From positions 1-33,665 of the forward strand of contig JAOATF010000190.1 of NCBI GenBank assembly GCA_030158285.1: 33,665 nt of DNA. Direction: 5' to 3'. The stretch is from Hyphomonadaceae bacterium (GTDB lineage: Bacteria; Pseudomonadota; Alphaproteobacteria; Caulobacterales; Hyphomonadaceae). A model generated the notes under the pieces. That model did not search any database. It saw only the letters and a list, made by a program, of their open reading frames with translations, and was not told the origin of the DNA. Both the position numbers and the translations under genes were made by a program. Positions 24,382-33,665 of this stretch are shown in pieces. The number at the start of each line of letters is the position of its first letter. Position 1 is the stretch's first letter.

Positions 24382-25758
24382 ATGACCACACCCACTCGGG
24401 ACATCGACGAGTCCGCGCCGCGTATCGCGGGGAAGCGCGAACTCGTTGAGCGGCTGGCCAGCGGCGCCAAGCCCAAGACCCAGTGGCGTATCGGCACCGA
24501 GCACGAGAAGTTCGGCTTCACCGAAGGCGATCTGCGCCCACTGCCGTATGACGGCCCGGCGTCGATCAAGGCCCTGCTGGATGGTCTCGCGCGCGACTAT
24601 GGCTGGGCGCCGATCATCGAGGGCGGCCACATCATCGGGCTGAAGAAGGGCATGGCGAGCGTCAGCCTCGAGCCCGGCGGCCAGTTTGAATTGTCGGGCG
24701 CGCCGCTGGATAGCGTGCATGAGACCAGCGACGAGATCGCAGAGCACCTGCGCGAGACGCGCGCCGTGGGCAAGGCGATGAAGATCGACTTCCTCGGCCT
24801 TGGCTTCTCGCCGCTGTGGTCGTTCGATGAAACGCCGATGATGCCCAAGGGCAGGTACGGCATCATGAAAGCGTACATGGAGAAGGTTGGTCGTCTCGGG
24901 CGGCAGATGATGTTCCGCTCGTGTACGGTGCAGACCAATCTCGATTTCGGCTCGGAAGCCGACATGGTGAAGAAGCTGCAGGTTAGCCTCGCGCTGCAGC
25001 CGATCGCCACGGCGCTGTTCGCCAACTCGCCGTTCGCCGAAGGACGCGTGAACGGCTTCCAGTCCTATCGCTCGCATGTGTGGACGGACACGGATCCGGA
25101 TCGCTCGGGCATGCTGCCGTTCGCGTTCGAAGAAGGCTTCGGGTTCGAGCAGTATGTCGACTACGCGCTCGACGTGCCGATGTATTTCGTGCGGCGCGAG
25201 GGCAAGTATCTCGATGCGTCGGGCCTGTCGTTCCGCGACTTCATGGCGGGCAAGCTGCCGATCCTTCCGGGCGAGCTACCCGCGATGGACGATTTCGACG
25301 ATCACATCTCGACCATCTTCCCCGAAGTCCGCCTCAAGACCTTCCTCGAGATGCGCGGGGCCGATGCGGGCAATCATGCGATGCTGTGTGCGCTGTCGGC
25401 CTTCTGGGTCGGTATCCTTTATGACGACATCGCGCTCGATGGCGCGTGGGAACTTGTGAAGGCGTTCAACGCGGCAGAGCGCCAGGCGCTCCGGTCCGCG
25501 GTTCCGATGCTCGGCCTCGCAGCCCCGATCCGGAACACCAACGCCCAAGCCCTCGCGAAAGAAGCCCTGAAGCTCTCCGCCGCCGGCCTGAAGCGCCGGG
25601 CAAGGCTCAATGCGGCCGGGCAGGACGAGACCGTGTTCCTGACGGAACTCAACGCGATCGCCGAAAGCGGCCAGACGCAGGCCCAACGCCTGCTGGCCGA
25701 TTATCACGGCCCCTGGAAGCGCGACATCAAGCGCGCCTTCGCCGAGACGCGGGTTTAG
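24382..25758 (+). CDS. gshA: Glutamate-cysteine ligase (GCS2 type)
   Basis: 458 residues, catalysing the first step of glutathione synthesis (ATP-dependent joining of Glu and Cys). It is of the plant/alphaproteobacterial class. The signature GTEHEKFGF is at 38-46, and VSLEPGGQFELSGAPL at 94-109 is the Mg/substrate site. Also present are GRYGIMKAYMEKVG and FRSCTVQTNLDFGSEADMVKK. It is not homologous to E. coli GshA in sequence. The 118-bp upstream gap after rsmE shows no convincing promoter. A hairpin follows the stop. Confidence 0.95.
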   Translation: MTTPTRDIDESAPRIAGKRELVERLASGAKPKTQWRIGTEHEKFGFTEGDLRPLPYDGPASIKALLDGLARDYGWAPIIEGGHIIGLKKGMASVSLEPGGQFELSGAPLDSVHETSDEIAEHLRETRAVGKAMKIDFLGLGFSPLWSFDETPMMPKGRYGIMKAYMEKVGRLGRQMMFRSCTVQTNLDFGSEADMVKKLQVSLALQPIATALFANSPFAEGRVNGFQSYRSHVWTDTDPDRSGMLPFAFEEGFGFEQYVDYALDVPMYFVRREGKYLDASGLSFRDFMAGKLPILPGELPAMDDFDDHISTIFPEVRLKTFLEMRGADAGNHAMLCALSAFWVGILYDDIALDGAWELVKAFNAAERQALRSAVPMLGLAAPIRNTNAQALAKEALKLSAAGLKRRARLNAAGQDETVFLTELNAIAESGQTQAQRLLADYHGPWKRDIKRAFAETRV

Positions 25759-25761
25759 CCA

Positions 25762-25782
25762 GCTTCAGCTCGCCCCTGAAGC
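25762..25782 (+). terminator. Hairpin after gshA
   Basis: GCTTCAG (25762-25768) and CTGAAGC (25776-25782) form a 7-bp stem with a 7-base loop starting 3 bases after the gshA stop. A weak T-rich stretch (CTTTGTTG) occurs further on. It may terminate gshA. Confidence 0.5.
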
Positions 25783-25863
25783 GCAAAAGGACGCTTTGTT
25801 GCCTCGGCGGGGCACAACCTTGCGCGGGGCCGGCAAATACAGGGCTTGAGACTCCCCGGTCCG

Positions 25864-25900
25864 CATGTTGAACATGGCCCCGAGAGACAGCCGAGGGGCC
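25864..25900 (+). promoter_or_regulatory. Palindrome and start-proximal hairpin before the POT gene
   Basis: CATGTTGAACATG at 25864-25876 is a perfect 6-1-6 palindrome ending 25 bases before the transporter's ATG. GGCCCC at 25876-25881 can pair with GGGGCC at 25895-25900, which ends one base before that ATG and covers the only G-rich candidate ribosome site. The two overlap at 25876. They could be an operator and a translational control hairpin, respectively; both are unproven. Confidence 0.4.
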
Positions 25901-25901
25901 T

Positions 25902-27815
25902 ATGGATTCAACGATCATTATTGCGGGCATCGTAATTACGCTGCTGACCGCGACGCCGGTATTCCTCCAGATGAGGAAGCACCCTCCCGGGCTGCACATC
26001 CTGTTCTTCGCCGAAATGTGGGAACGGTTTTCGTACTACGGCATGCGCTCGCTGCTGGTGTTCTTCCTCACCCAGCATTTTCTGTTCACGCGTGAAAGCG
26101 CCACCGAGCAGTACAGCGCCTACACGTCGCTGGTTTACCTCCTGCCGCTGATCGGCGGCTACTTGGCTGACCGCTTCCTCGGAACGCGCAAGGCAATTGC
26201 TTTCGGCGCATTGCTGCTGGTGCTTGGTCACTCGGCGATGGCGATCGAAGGGGCGCCGCCGCGCGAGGTCATCTCGGTCAACGGCCAAGGCTATACGTTC
26301 ACGACGGTCGGGCGCGGCGCCGCTGCACAGTCGACCCTTGCGGTGGGTGACACAACCTGCGTGCTGAACCCTGGCAAGGACGACGCCAGCCCATGCCGCA
26401 TCACGGTCGGCCAACGCGAAACCGGTCAGACCGATGCGGATGGCAAGCCCGTGAAGCAATCCTTCGTGGCGTTTAGCGGCTTCCCGCAAGCCGCGGCCTT
26501 CCCGGCGGAGATGACGCTCGAGCAATGGAACGCAACGCGCTCCGTGCAGGATCGCCAGCCGCTGTTTGAATCCATCTTCTATATTGCGCTGTCGCTGATC
26601 ATCATGGGCGTGGGCTTCCTGAAGGCCAACATCTCCTCGATGGTGGGGCAGCTCTATCCGACTGGCGATCCGCGCCGCGATCCGGGCTTCACGCTCTATT
26701 ATTTCGGGATCAACCTCGGCTCGTTCTGGGCGACGATCCTGTGTGGTGCGCTGAACGTGCAGTTCGGCTGGTGGGCCGGGTTCGGCCTCGCTGGCGTGCT
26801 GATGCTCGTTGGCTTCCTTGTCTTCACGCGCGGCCGTCTGCTGTTCTTCACGCCGGGACCAAGCATGTTGCCGGCGCACATCGGCCAGCCGCCGGAGCCC
26901 GAGAAACTGCGGGCGCCGAAGTTCGGGCCGATCTCGACGGAATGGCTGATCTACATCCTCGGCTTCGCCGGCGTGGGCGTTGTCTGGGTGATGGTGCAGA
27001 ACAACGCCACCGTTGGCGTGATCCTGTCGATCTCCTCGGTCGTGATCCTCGGCTATCTCGGCGTGCTGATGGCCACGCGATTCTCGAAGGAGGAGCGCGA
27101 CAGGCTCATCTTGGCATTGATTCTGATCGGCATGTCCGTCGTGTTCTGGACGCTGTTCGAGCAGGCCGGCTCGTCCATGGCCTTCTTCGCGGAAGACCAT
27201 ACGCAGCTGGAAGTCCCTGGCGTACTCGCAATTACCGCGGAGCAGACGCAGTCGTTCAACGCAGGTTTCATTCTGCTGTTCGCGCCGATATTCGCCTGGC
27301 TATGGGCGTTCCTCGGTCGCAAGAACATGGACTTCAACCCGGCGCTGAAGTTCGGTCTTGCGTTGATCCAGGTCGGCGCCGCGTTCTTCCTGCTGATCGT
27401 GGGCGCGCAGTTCATGGACGACAGCCTGCGTATCCCGCTGGTGTTCCTGGTGCTGGCCTACATGGTCCAGACGACGGGCGAGCTGTTCCTAAGTCCGGTT
27501 GGCCTCTCGATGGTGACGAAACTGTCGCCGGCCACCATCGTCTCCACGATGATGGCGGTCTGGTTCTTGTCATCGTCGTGGGCGCAGTATCTTGGCGGCA
27601 TCATTGCCGGCTTCACGACGGTGGAGTCGGTAGGCGGCCAGGTGCTCGATCGCGAGGCTTCGCTCAAGGCGTATCTTACCGTCTACTTCTGGCTTGGTGT
27701 TTCAACCATCGGGCTTGGCGTGTTGCTCAGCTTGACGAGCTTCTGGCTCAAGAAGCTGGGCCACGGCCTCGCCAATGACGGAGGGAAGGACCCCGCCCCG
27801 CAAGCCGCAGAGTAG
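25902..27815 (+). CDS. POT-family proton-coupled peptide transporter
   Basis: 637-residue inner-membrane symporter of the major facilitator superfamily, importing di- and tripeptides. The POT signature FFAEMWERFSYYGMRSLLV has the ExxER proton-coupling residues Glu38, Glu41 and Arg42. Further family features are YLLPLIGGYLADRFLGTRKAI and GTPs such as FYFGINLGSFW. An extra soluble loop of about 100 residues lies between helices (residues about 115-210), with GQGYTFTTVGRGAA and a Cys pair (CVLNPGKDDASPC). I do not know this loop from standard DtpA-type carriers. A strong terminator follows the stop. Confidence 0.92.
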   Translation: MDSTIIIAGIVITLLTATPVFLQMRKHPPGLHILFFAEMWERFSYYGMRSLLVFFLTQHFLFTRESATEQYSAYTSLVYLLPLIGGYLADRFLGTRKAIAFGALLLVLGHSAMAIEGAPPREVISVNGQGYTFTTVGRGAAAQSTLAVGDTTCVLNPGKDDASPCRITVGQRETGQTDADGKPVKQSFVAFSGFPQAAAFPAEMTLEQWNATRSVQDRQPLFESIFYIALSLIIMGVGFLKANISSMVGQLYPTGDPRRDPGFTLYYFGINLGSFWATILCGALNVQFGWWAGFGLAGVLMLVGFLVFTRGRLLFFTPGPSMLPAHIGQPPEPEKLRAPKFGPISTEWLIYILGFAGVGVVWVMVQNNATVGVILSISSVVILGYLGVLMATRFSKEERDRLILALILIGMSVVFWTLFEQAGSSMAFFAEDHTQLEVPGVLAITAEQTQSFNAGFILLFAPIFAWLWAFLGRKNMDFNPALKFGLALIQVGAAFFLLIVGAQFMDDSLRIPLVFLVLAYMVQTTGELFLSPVGLSMVTKLSPATIVSTMMAVWFLSSSWAQYLGGIIAGFTTVESVGGQVLDREASLKAYLTVYFWLGVSTIGLGVLLSLTSFWLKKLGHGLANDGGKDPAPQAAE

Positions 27816-27844
27816 TCCGCTCTCGCAACTGTCAGATTAAATCC

Positions 27845-27884
27845 GTCCGCCCGGGTCCTCATCGATCCAGGCGGACATGTTTTT
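27845..27884 (+). terminator. Intrinsic terminator of the POT gene
   Basis: GTCCGCC (27845-27851) pairs with GGCGGAC (27870-27876). After a single mismatch the inner segment 27853-27857 pairs with 27864-27868 around a 6-base loop. The stem is followed by ATG and TTTTT (27880-27884). This is a textbook rho-independent terminator, starting 30 bp after the POT stop and ahead of the TonB receptor gene. The two genes are therefore probably separate transcripts. Confidence 0.82.
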
Positions 27885-27954
27885 GTCCCAATCAACTCCA
27901 CCCTGAGCACGGTCAGGATCGCCGGCGTCAGACTGGCGAGTTGGGGACAGGAAA

Positions 27955-30063
27955 TTGATCCGCAGCAGAACGCGCCTTGCCGCTACGATAGCGTCGGTAT
28001 GTCTGGCCTCAGCCGGGCTTCCCGCGCTGGCGCAGGAGCAGACGCCGCCCGCGCCAGATACCACGCCGGGCCCCGCGCCCGACGCGCCGTCGAACGTCAC
28101 GAGCTACAAGCCGGAATTCTTCACGCAGTTCAGGCCCAACACCGCGCTCGACATGGTCATGCGCCTGCCGGGGTTCGCCTTTCAGGACAATGGCGGCGGC
28201 AGGGGATTTGCGGGGAGTGCAGGAAACGTACTTATCGACGGCGAGCGGCCACCATCGCGCAGCGACTCCCTGAGTTCTGTTATCGCGCGCATCCCGGCCG
28301 GAGGCGTCGAGCGCATCGACGTGATCCGCGGCGCCGCCGATGGCATCGACATGCAGGGCCGGGCGATCATCGCCAATGTGATCCGCAAGGCGGATACGGG
28401 CGTAACGGGCTCCATGACTGCGGCGCTCAGCGTGAACGATGCTGGCGACATGTCTCCCAACGCAACGCTGCAGCTGCGCAACCAGGCCGGTGGCGAGCTG
28501 ATGGAGGGGTCTGTGACGGCCCTTCATAGCGAGGGCAGCGGTGAGAATGTCTTTGTCCGGCGCACGCTGGCGGGCGATGTGCTGCGGCAGGGCCGCTCTC
28601 CCAACGAGAGCGAGTTCAACCGGATCGCCGCAACAGGCGTCTGGGAAACCACCCTGATGGGCGGCAAGCTACGGGTGAACGGTCAGGCTTATGCATTGAA
28701 TTTCACGCTGGGGTCGGCGGCGCGCTTCACGATTCCCGGCGGTGGTCAGGACAGCGATAGTCAGGAGACTGAGTTCGGCGGCGAAGCGGGCATCCGCTAT
28801 TCGCGCAACCTTGATGGCGATTACGCGCTCGAGCTGGTTGCGTTCCAGGCGCTGGGCAGCGAGAAAACCCAACGCGACTTTCGCAGCGCTGGCGTGATCG
28901 GCCAGCCGGATTTCACCTCCGGCTCCGTCGGCGAGAGGACCGGCGGGGAGAGCATCCTGCGCGCGACGCTGCAGTCGCCTGCAATGGGCGGCTGGTCCTA
29001 CGAGGGCGGCGGCGAGGTGGTGTTCAACTTCTCCGAGCGCAACAACGCCTTCTCGTTCAACGGCGCTCCGTTCCAGCTGGGCGGTGATCGCAGCCGCGTC
29101 GAGGAGCTTCGCACGGACGGATTCATCACGGGCAAGTGGAAGCCATCGCCGCAACTCAGCATAGAGGCGGGATCGCGGTTCGAATGGTCGCGGATCTCGG
29201 CGGATACAAATGCGGGCGTATCGGAAAAGTCGCTCACCTACATCAAGCCGCGCGTGAACCTGTCATGGACGCCGGAGCAGGGGACGCAGTGGGGGCTGCG
29301 TGTCGAACGGAAGGTCGATCAGCTCGACTTCGACAGCTTTGCCTCATCAGCCGCTTTCGAGGAGGAAATCTTCGGCATCGGCAATCCGGAAGCCGAACCG
29401 GAAAAGCTGTGGGAGACAGAGCTGCGCTACGAGCGCCAGTTCGGCGGGCAGAACTCGCTGGTGCTCAGCTACACGCACAAGCTGTACGAGGATGTGCTCG
29501 GCCGCACGATCCTGACCGTGCCCGGCACGCCGCCGGATCCCGATCAGGAATTCGAGATCACGCGCAATGGCGGCGAAGCGCGGGTTGGCCTGTTGAACCT
29601 CACTGGCGCGTTCGAGCTGGATTCATGGGGCATGCCCGGCGGCATTCTCAACGTTGGCGGGACGCTGATCGACTCCCGGCTGACAGACCCGGTGACGGGC
29701 GAGGCGCATGGCGTCAACCAGTCCAATCCGTGGACGTGGAATGCCTCGTTGCAGCAGACGCTCGGCAATGGCGACCTCCGCTGGAGTGTCTTTCTGCAGA
29801 ACTCATCAACGCAGAACGAGTGGTTGCCGCACTACATCAACACCTACGAGGGCAGCCTGTTTGCGGGCGTCGGCCTGACGTTGAAGCCCTGGGAAGGCTG
29901 GACGTTCAACGTGGCCGCCAACAACCTTCTTGCCGGGGATTCGGTGTCGCGGTTCGATTTCTACGAATCTGCCCGGACACCTGGCGCACAACTGACCTAC
30001 CGTGAGATCAACGCCAGCAAGGCGCGTCGCAACTTCAACCTGTCAGTCCGCAAGAACTTCTAG
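27955..30063 (+). CDS. TonB-dependent outer-membrane receptor
   Basis: 702 residues with a TTG start; GGGGA lies about 7 bases ahead. Residues 1-26 are a Sec signal ending ALAQ. A short linker leads to the plug domain (about 50-150), with FFTQFRPNTALDMVMRLPGF, GNVLIDGERPPSRSDS and VERIDVIRGAA. The rest is a 22-strand-type beta-barrel with alternating aromatic strands, ending in the outer-membrane signature ...NLSVRKNF with C-terminal Phe. There is no N-terminal STN or carboxypeptidase-like domain visible. The substrate cannot be read from the sequence. The neighbour upstream is a peptide transporter and downstream is convergent tldD. Confidence 0.88.
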   Translation: MIRSRTRLAATIASVCLASAGLPALAQEQTPPAPDTTPGPAPDAPSNVTSYKPEFFTQFRPNTALDMVMRLPGFAFQDNGGGRGFAGSAGNVLIDGERPPSRSDSLSSVIARIPAGGVERIDVIRGAADGIDMQGRAIIANVIRKADTGVTGSMTAALSVNDAGDMSPNATLQLRNQAGGELMEGSVTALHSEGSGENVFVRRTLAGDVLRQGRSPNESEFNRIAATGVWETTLMGGKLRVNGQAYALNFTLGSAARFTIPGGGQDSDSQETEFGGEAGIRYSRNLDGDYALELVAFQALGSEKTQRDFRSAGVIGQPDFTSGSVGERTGGESILRATLQSPAMGGWSYEGGGEVVFNFSERNNAFSFNGAPFQLGGDRSRVEELRTDGFITGKWKPSPQLSIEAGSRFEWSRISADTNAGVSEKSLTYIKPRVNLSWTPEQGTQWGLRVERKVDQLDFDSFASSAAFEEEIFGIGNPEAEPEKLWETELRYERQFGGQNSLVLSYTHKLYEDVLGRTILTVPGTPPDPDQEFEITRNGGEARVGLLNLTGAFELDSWGMPGGILNVGGTLIDSRLTDPVTGEAHGVNQSNPWTWNASLQQTLGNGDLRWSVFLQNSSTQNEWLPHYINTYEGSLFAGVGLTLKPWEGWTFNVAANNLLAGDSVSRFDFYESARTPGAQLTYREINASKARRNFNLSVRKNF

Positions 30064-31478
30064 CCGCCCGCGCCGCCGACCGTGATCTTGTCGATGCGCA
30101 GCGACGGCTGGCCCACGCCGACCGGCACGGATTGTCCAGCCTTGCCGCAGGTGCCGACGCCATCGTCCAGCGAGAAGTCGTTCCCGATCATCGAGATGCT
30201 GTTCATCACCGTGGGGCCGTGGCCGATCAGCGTGGCGTTCTTCACCGGCGCGCCGACCTTGCCGTTCTCGACGAGATAGGCCTCGGTGCACTGGAACACG
30301 AACTGGCCGTTGGTGATGTCGACCTGGCCGCCGCCGAAGTCGACGGCCCAGATGCCCTTCTTGATCGAGCGCACGATCTCTTCCGGATCATGCGAGCCAC
30401 CGGTCATGAAGGTGTTGGTCATGCGCGGCATCGGCGTGTTGGCGTAGCTCTCGCGGCGGCCATTGCCGGTGGCGGCGACGCCCATCAGGCGCGAATTCTG
30501 CCGGTCCTGCATGTAGCCGACAAGGCGGCCATCCTCGACCAGCACTGTGCGCTGCGTCTGCGTGCCTTCATCGTCGAAAGAGAGCGAGCCGCGGCGGTTC
30601 GCGATCGTGCCATCGTCCACGATGGTCACGCCCTTCGCCATCACCTGTTCGCCAATGCGGTTCGAGTAGACCGACGAGCCCTTGCGGTTGAAGTCGCCTT
30701 CAAGGCCGTGGCCGACAGCTTCGTGCAGCAGCACGCCGGTCCAGCCCGGCCCGAGCGCCACTTCCATCTCGCCCGCAGGGGCGGGAACGGCTTCAAGATT
30801 GATCTCGGCCTTGCGCATCGCGCGTTCGGCCAGGCCCTTCCAGCGATCCGGCTGGATCCATTCGTCATAAGCTGCACGCCCGCCTGCGCCGGCCGATCCG
30901 GTTTCGCGGCGTCCGTCCTTCTCCATCGTCACTGCGATGTTGACGCGCACCAGCGGCCGCGCTTCGGAGACGCTCGCGCCACCGGCGCGGATGATTTCCA
31001 CGGCTGTTCGCGATCCCGCCAGCGACACGGACACTTGCACGACGCGCGGGTCCTTCGCACGGCACCAGGCGTCGATCTCGGCCAGCAGGCCGGTCTTGGT
31101 GACGAAGTCGGGGGAGGCGGTGGGGTCGACGTCGGCATAGAGGCGGCGGTTCACCGGCGTCGGGCCGAGCGCCAGGGTTCCGCTACGGCCACGCTTCGCA
31201 GCCGCAGCAGATGTCCCTGCGCGCCGAAGGGCGGCTTCGGAGATTTCGCTGCCGTGCGCGTAACCTGTGGTCTCGCCTGACACGACCCGCAGGCCAAAGC
31301 CCTGTCCGCTGTCATAGGAGGCTGATTTCAGGCGGCCATCGTCGAACAGGAAGCTCTCGGAGCGGACGGATTCGACATAGATCTCGCCATCCTCGGCCCC
31401 GGCCAGCGCCTCGTCGAGAATGCCGGCGGCCTTGGCTACGCCGATGCCGGCTTCGTCGATCAGGCTGCGTTCGGACAT
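30060..31478 (-). CDS. tldD: Metalloprotease TldD
   Basis: 472 residues from the ATG at 31478, preceded by GAGG at suitable spacing. It is the zinc-protease half of the TldD/TldE complex, known for processing of microcin precursors and other peptides. The active-site HEAVGH gives His252, Glu253 and His257 (HExxxH). The downstream conserved blocks DDEGTQTQ, NSRLMG and the C-terminal GTCGKAGQ (zinc-ligand Cys) are present. TldE/PmbA is not in this window. Its stop codon overlaps that of the convergent TonB receptor gene in a CTAG. Confidence 0.95.
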   Translation of the reverse strand: MSERSLIDEAGIGVAKAAGILDEALAGAEDGEIYVESVRSESFLFDDGRLKSASYDSGQGFGLRVVSGETTGYAHGSEISEAALRRAGTSAAAAKRGRSGTLALGPTPVNRRLYADVDPTASPDFVTKTGLLAEIDAWCRAKDPRVVQVSVSLAGSRTAVEIIRAGGASVSEARPLVRVNIAVTMEKDGRRETGSAGAGGRAAYDEWIQPDRWKGLAERAMRKAEINLEAVPAPAGEMEVALGPGWTGVLLHEAVGHGLEGDFNRKGSSVYSNRIGEQVMAKGVTIVDDGTIANRRGSLSFDDEGTQTQRTVLVEDGRLVGYMQDRQNSRLMGVAATGNGRRESYANTPMPRMTNTFMTGGSHDPEEIVRSIKKGIWAVDFGGGQVDITNGQFVFQCTEAYLVENGKVGAPVKNATLIGHGPTVMNSISMIGNDFSLDDGVGTCGKAGQSVPVGVGQPSLRIDKITVGGAGG

Positions 31479-31596
31479 GGCGTACCTCGTCAGGGAATCG
31501 GTGCGGAACCCGCATTTGGCGCGCGATCCCAATCCCTAGATAGGGTGGGGCAGAGCAAGATGACAACGCAAGCGCTGGGCTATGCCCTGCGGGAAC

Positions 31597-32178
31597 TCAG
31601 TTCTGCCCGGCCTTGATGACCGTAAACCGGTCGATCTGTTGCGCCGCCAGCTGGAAATCGGGCTTCAGGTCGAGCGCCTGCCGGAAATCCTCATAGGCGG
31701 CCTGCAGGTCACCCAGTTTCTCGTGCGTGAGGCCGCGGTTGTAGAAGCCAACGACCCGCGCATCGAACTGTTCGGTTCCCACGCCATCGTTCAGCGCCGC
31801 CAGCGCCTCCGGATAGCGTTTGAGGTTGTACAGCGCCGCGCCGAGATTGACCTTGGCTTCCTTCAGGTCAGGCATCGTCTCGAGGCTGCGCTGATAGTCC
31901 CACATGGCGCGGGTGTTGTTGCCGGAGCGCATGTGGAGGATGCCGCGGTTGGTGTAGGTGGCGGCCTTGTCGCGCCGCCGCAGGACTTCCTGCTGCAGGG
32001 CGGCGTCGCAGATTTCGATCGCCCTGGACACCGTCACACGCTGGGTTTCAGCAGCTTCGTAGCAGGCCTGCGCGAGGCCTCCACCGATGACCGTGACAGC
32101 GCCCTGAGCGGCCGCTGGCGAAGGCATCGCAATCGCAACAAACAGTACCGAAATCCCCAATCGAAACCGGGTTCTCAT
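31597..32178 (-). CDS. Exported TPR-repeat protein
   Basis: 193 residues from the ATG at 32178; AAGGAG lies 8 bases ahead and a Sec signal (ending PAAAQ) follows directly, so the 46-codon upstream extension is rejected. Three or four tetratricopeptide repeats run from about residue 70 to 180, including TYTNRGILHMRSGNNTRAMW, NLGAALYNLKRYPEALAALN and FYNRGLTHEKLGDLQAAYED. A Cys pair (ACYEAAETQ..., EICDAAL) lies near the mature N-terminus. A periplasmic adaptor role is plausible; no specific function is known. It diverges from the cytochrome oxidase genes across 164 bp. Confidence 0.87.
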   Translation of the reverse strand: MRTRFRLGISVLFVAIAMPSPAAAQGAVTVIGGGLAQACYEAAETQRVTVSRAIEICDAALQQEVLRRRDKAATYTNRGILHMRSGNNTRAMWDYQRSLETMPDLKEAKVNLGAALYNLKRYPEALAALNDGVGTEQFDARVVGFYNRGLTHEKLGDLQAAYEDFRQALDLKPDFQLAAQQIDRFTVIKAGQN

Positions 32179-32342
32179 CTTCCCAACTCCTTGAGCCTCT
32201 GGTAGCGACCACGCGCCATCACATTCGAATCGGCTCGCCTGCGACACTATGCTTGCCGGCGGGGCGAAGGGAGTGGTGGCTAGGCGGAGCATATCACGGT
32301 AAAGCCGCGATTTCACGCATCTGGCTGGAGGATGTGGACAAA

Positions 32343-33665
<1,323 letters not shown>

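Overview
The window reads as a contiguous piece of an alphaproteobacterial chromosome, most likely from the Caulobacterales/Hyphomonadaceae side of the class. This rests on high G+C (hand-counted lines are mostly 60-73%), the order ribF-ileS-lspA followed by a DUF3035 (BamF-like) lipoprotein and paired M16 peptidases, a plant/alphaproteobacterial-type glutamate-cysteine ligase, an aa3-type oxidase, and a C-terminal IleS tail of alphaproteobacterial style. The taxonomic placement is inference from gene content, not a database result. No rRNA, tRNA, CRISPR, transposase, integrase or phage gene was seen.

Layout. 1-126 holds a composite hairpin repeat. 127-3675: a soluble lytic transglycosylase (minus) diverges from dapA-smpB (plus). 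3697-4839: two minus-strand exported proteins, an Inh-like lipoprotein and a TPR protein. 5107-5673: an isolated lower-G+C orphan with an RX4H motif, closed by a strong bidirectional terminator. 5769-6787: a two-gene cheY-cheZ module (minus). 7024-17846: a long plus-strand run of maoC-like hydratase, ribF, YbjN-like lipoprotein, ileS, lspA, DUF3035 lipoprotein, M16 peptidase, M16-like lipoprotein and mutL. 17939-24263: small maintenance and RNA-modification genes in alternating orientation (rnhB, quinone reductase, CPBP protease, rsmD, tadA, DUF4163/DUF3298 protein, ubiA, rsmE). 24382-30063: gshA, a POT peptide transporter and a TonB-dependent receptor. 30060-32178: tldD and a TPR protein (minus). 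32343 to the end: ctaC and the start of ctaD.

How the genes fit together. Several concern the envelope. DapA supplies the diaminopimelate/lysine branch, Slt cuts the murein, and LspA matures lipoproteins, five of which are encoded here or directly adjacent. The M16 pair is predicted to act in the periplasm, with one partner lipid-anchored. Translation and RNA quality control are represented by SmpB, IleS, TadA, RsmD, RsmE and RNase HII; DNA repair by an endonuclease-type MutL. UbiA and the CtaC/CtaD oxidase belong to quinone and terminal respiration. The POT transporter and TonB receptor could together handle uptake across two membranes, but only adjacency supports that.

Most of the window is ordinary core genome and no complete new system was found. 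The points worth a second look are: the composition break inside ileS that coincides with its editing domain, a smaller similar patch in dapA, the HEPN-like orphan, a FliM-like CheY-binding tail on the CheZ homologue, the lipid-anchored inactive M16 partner, and several palindromic or hairpin elements in intergenic DNA.
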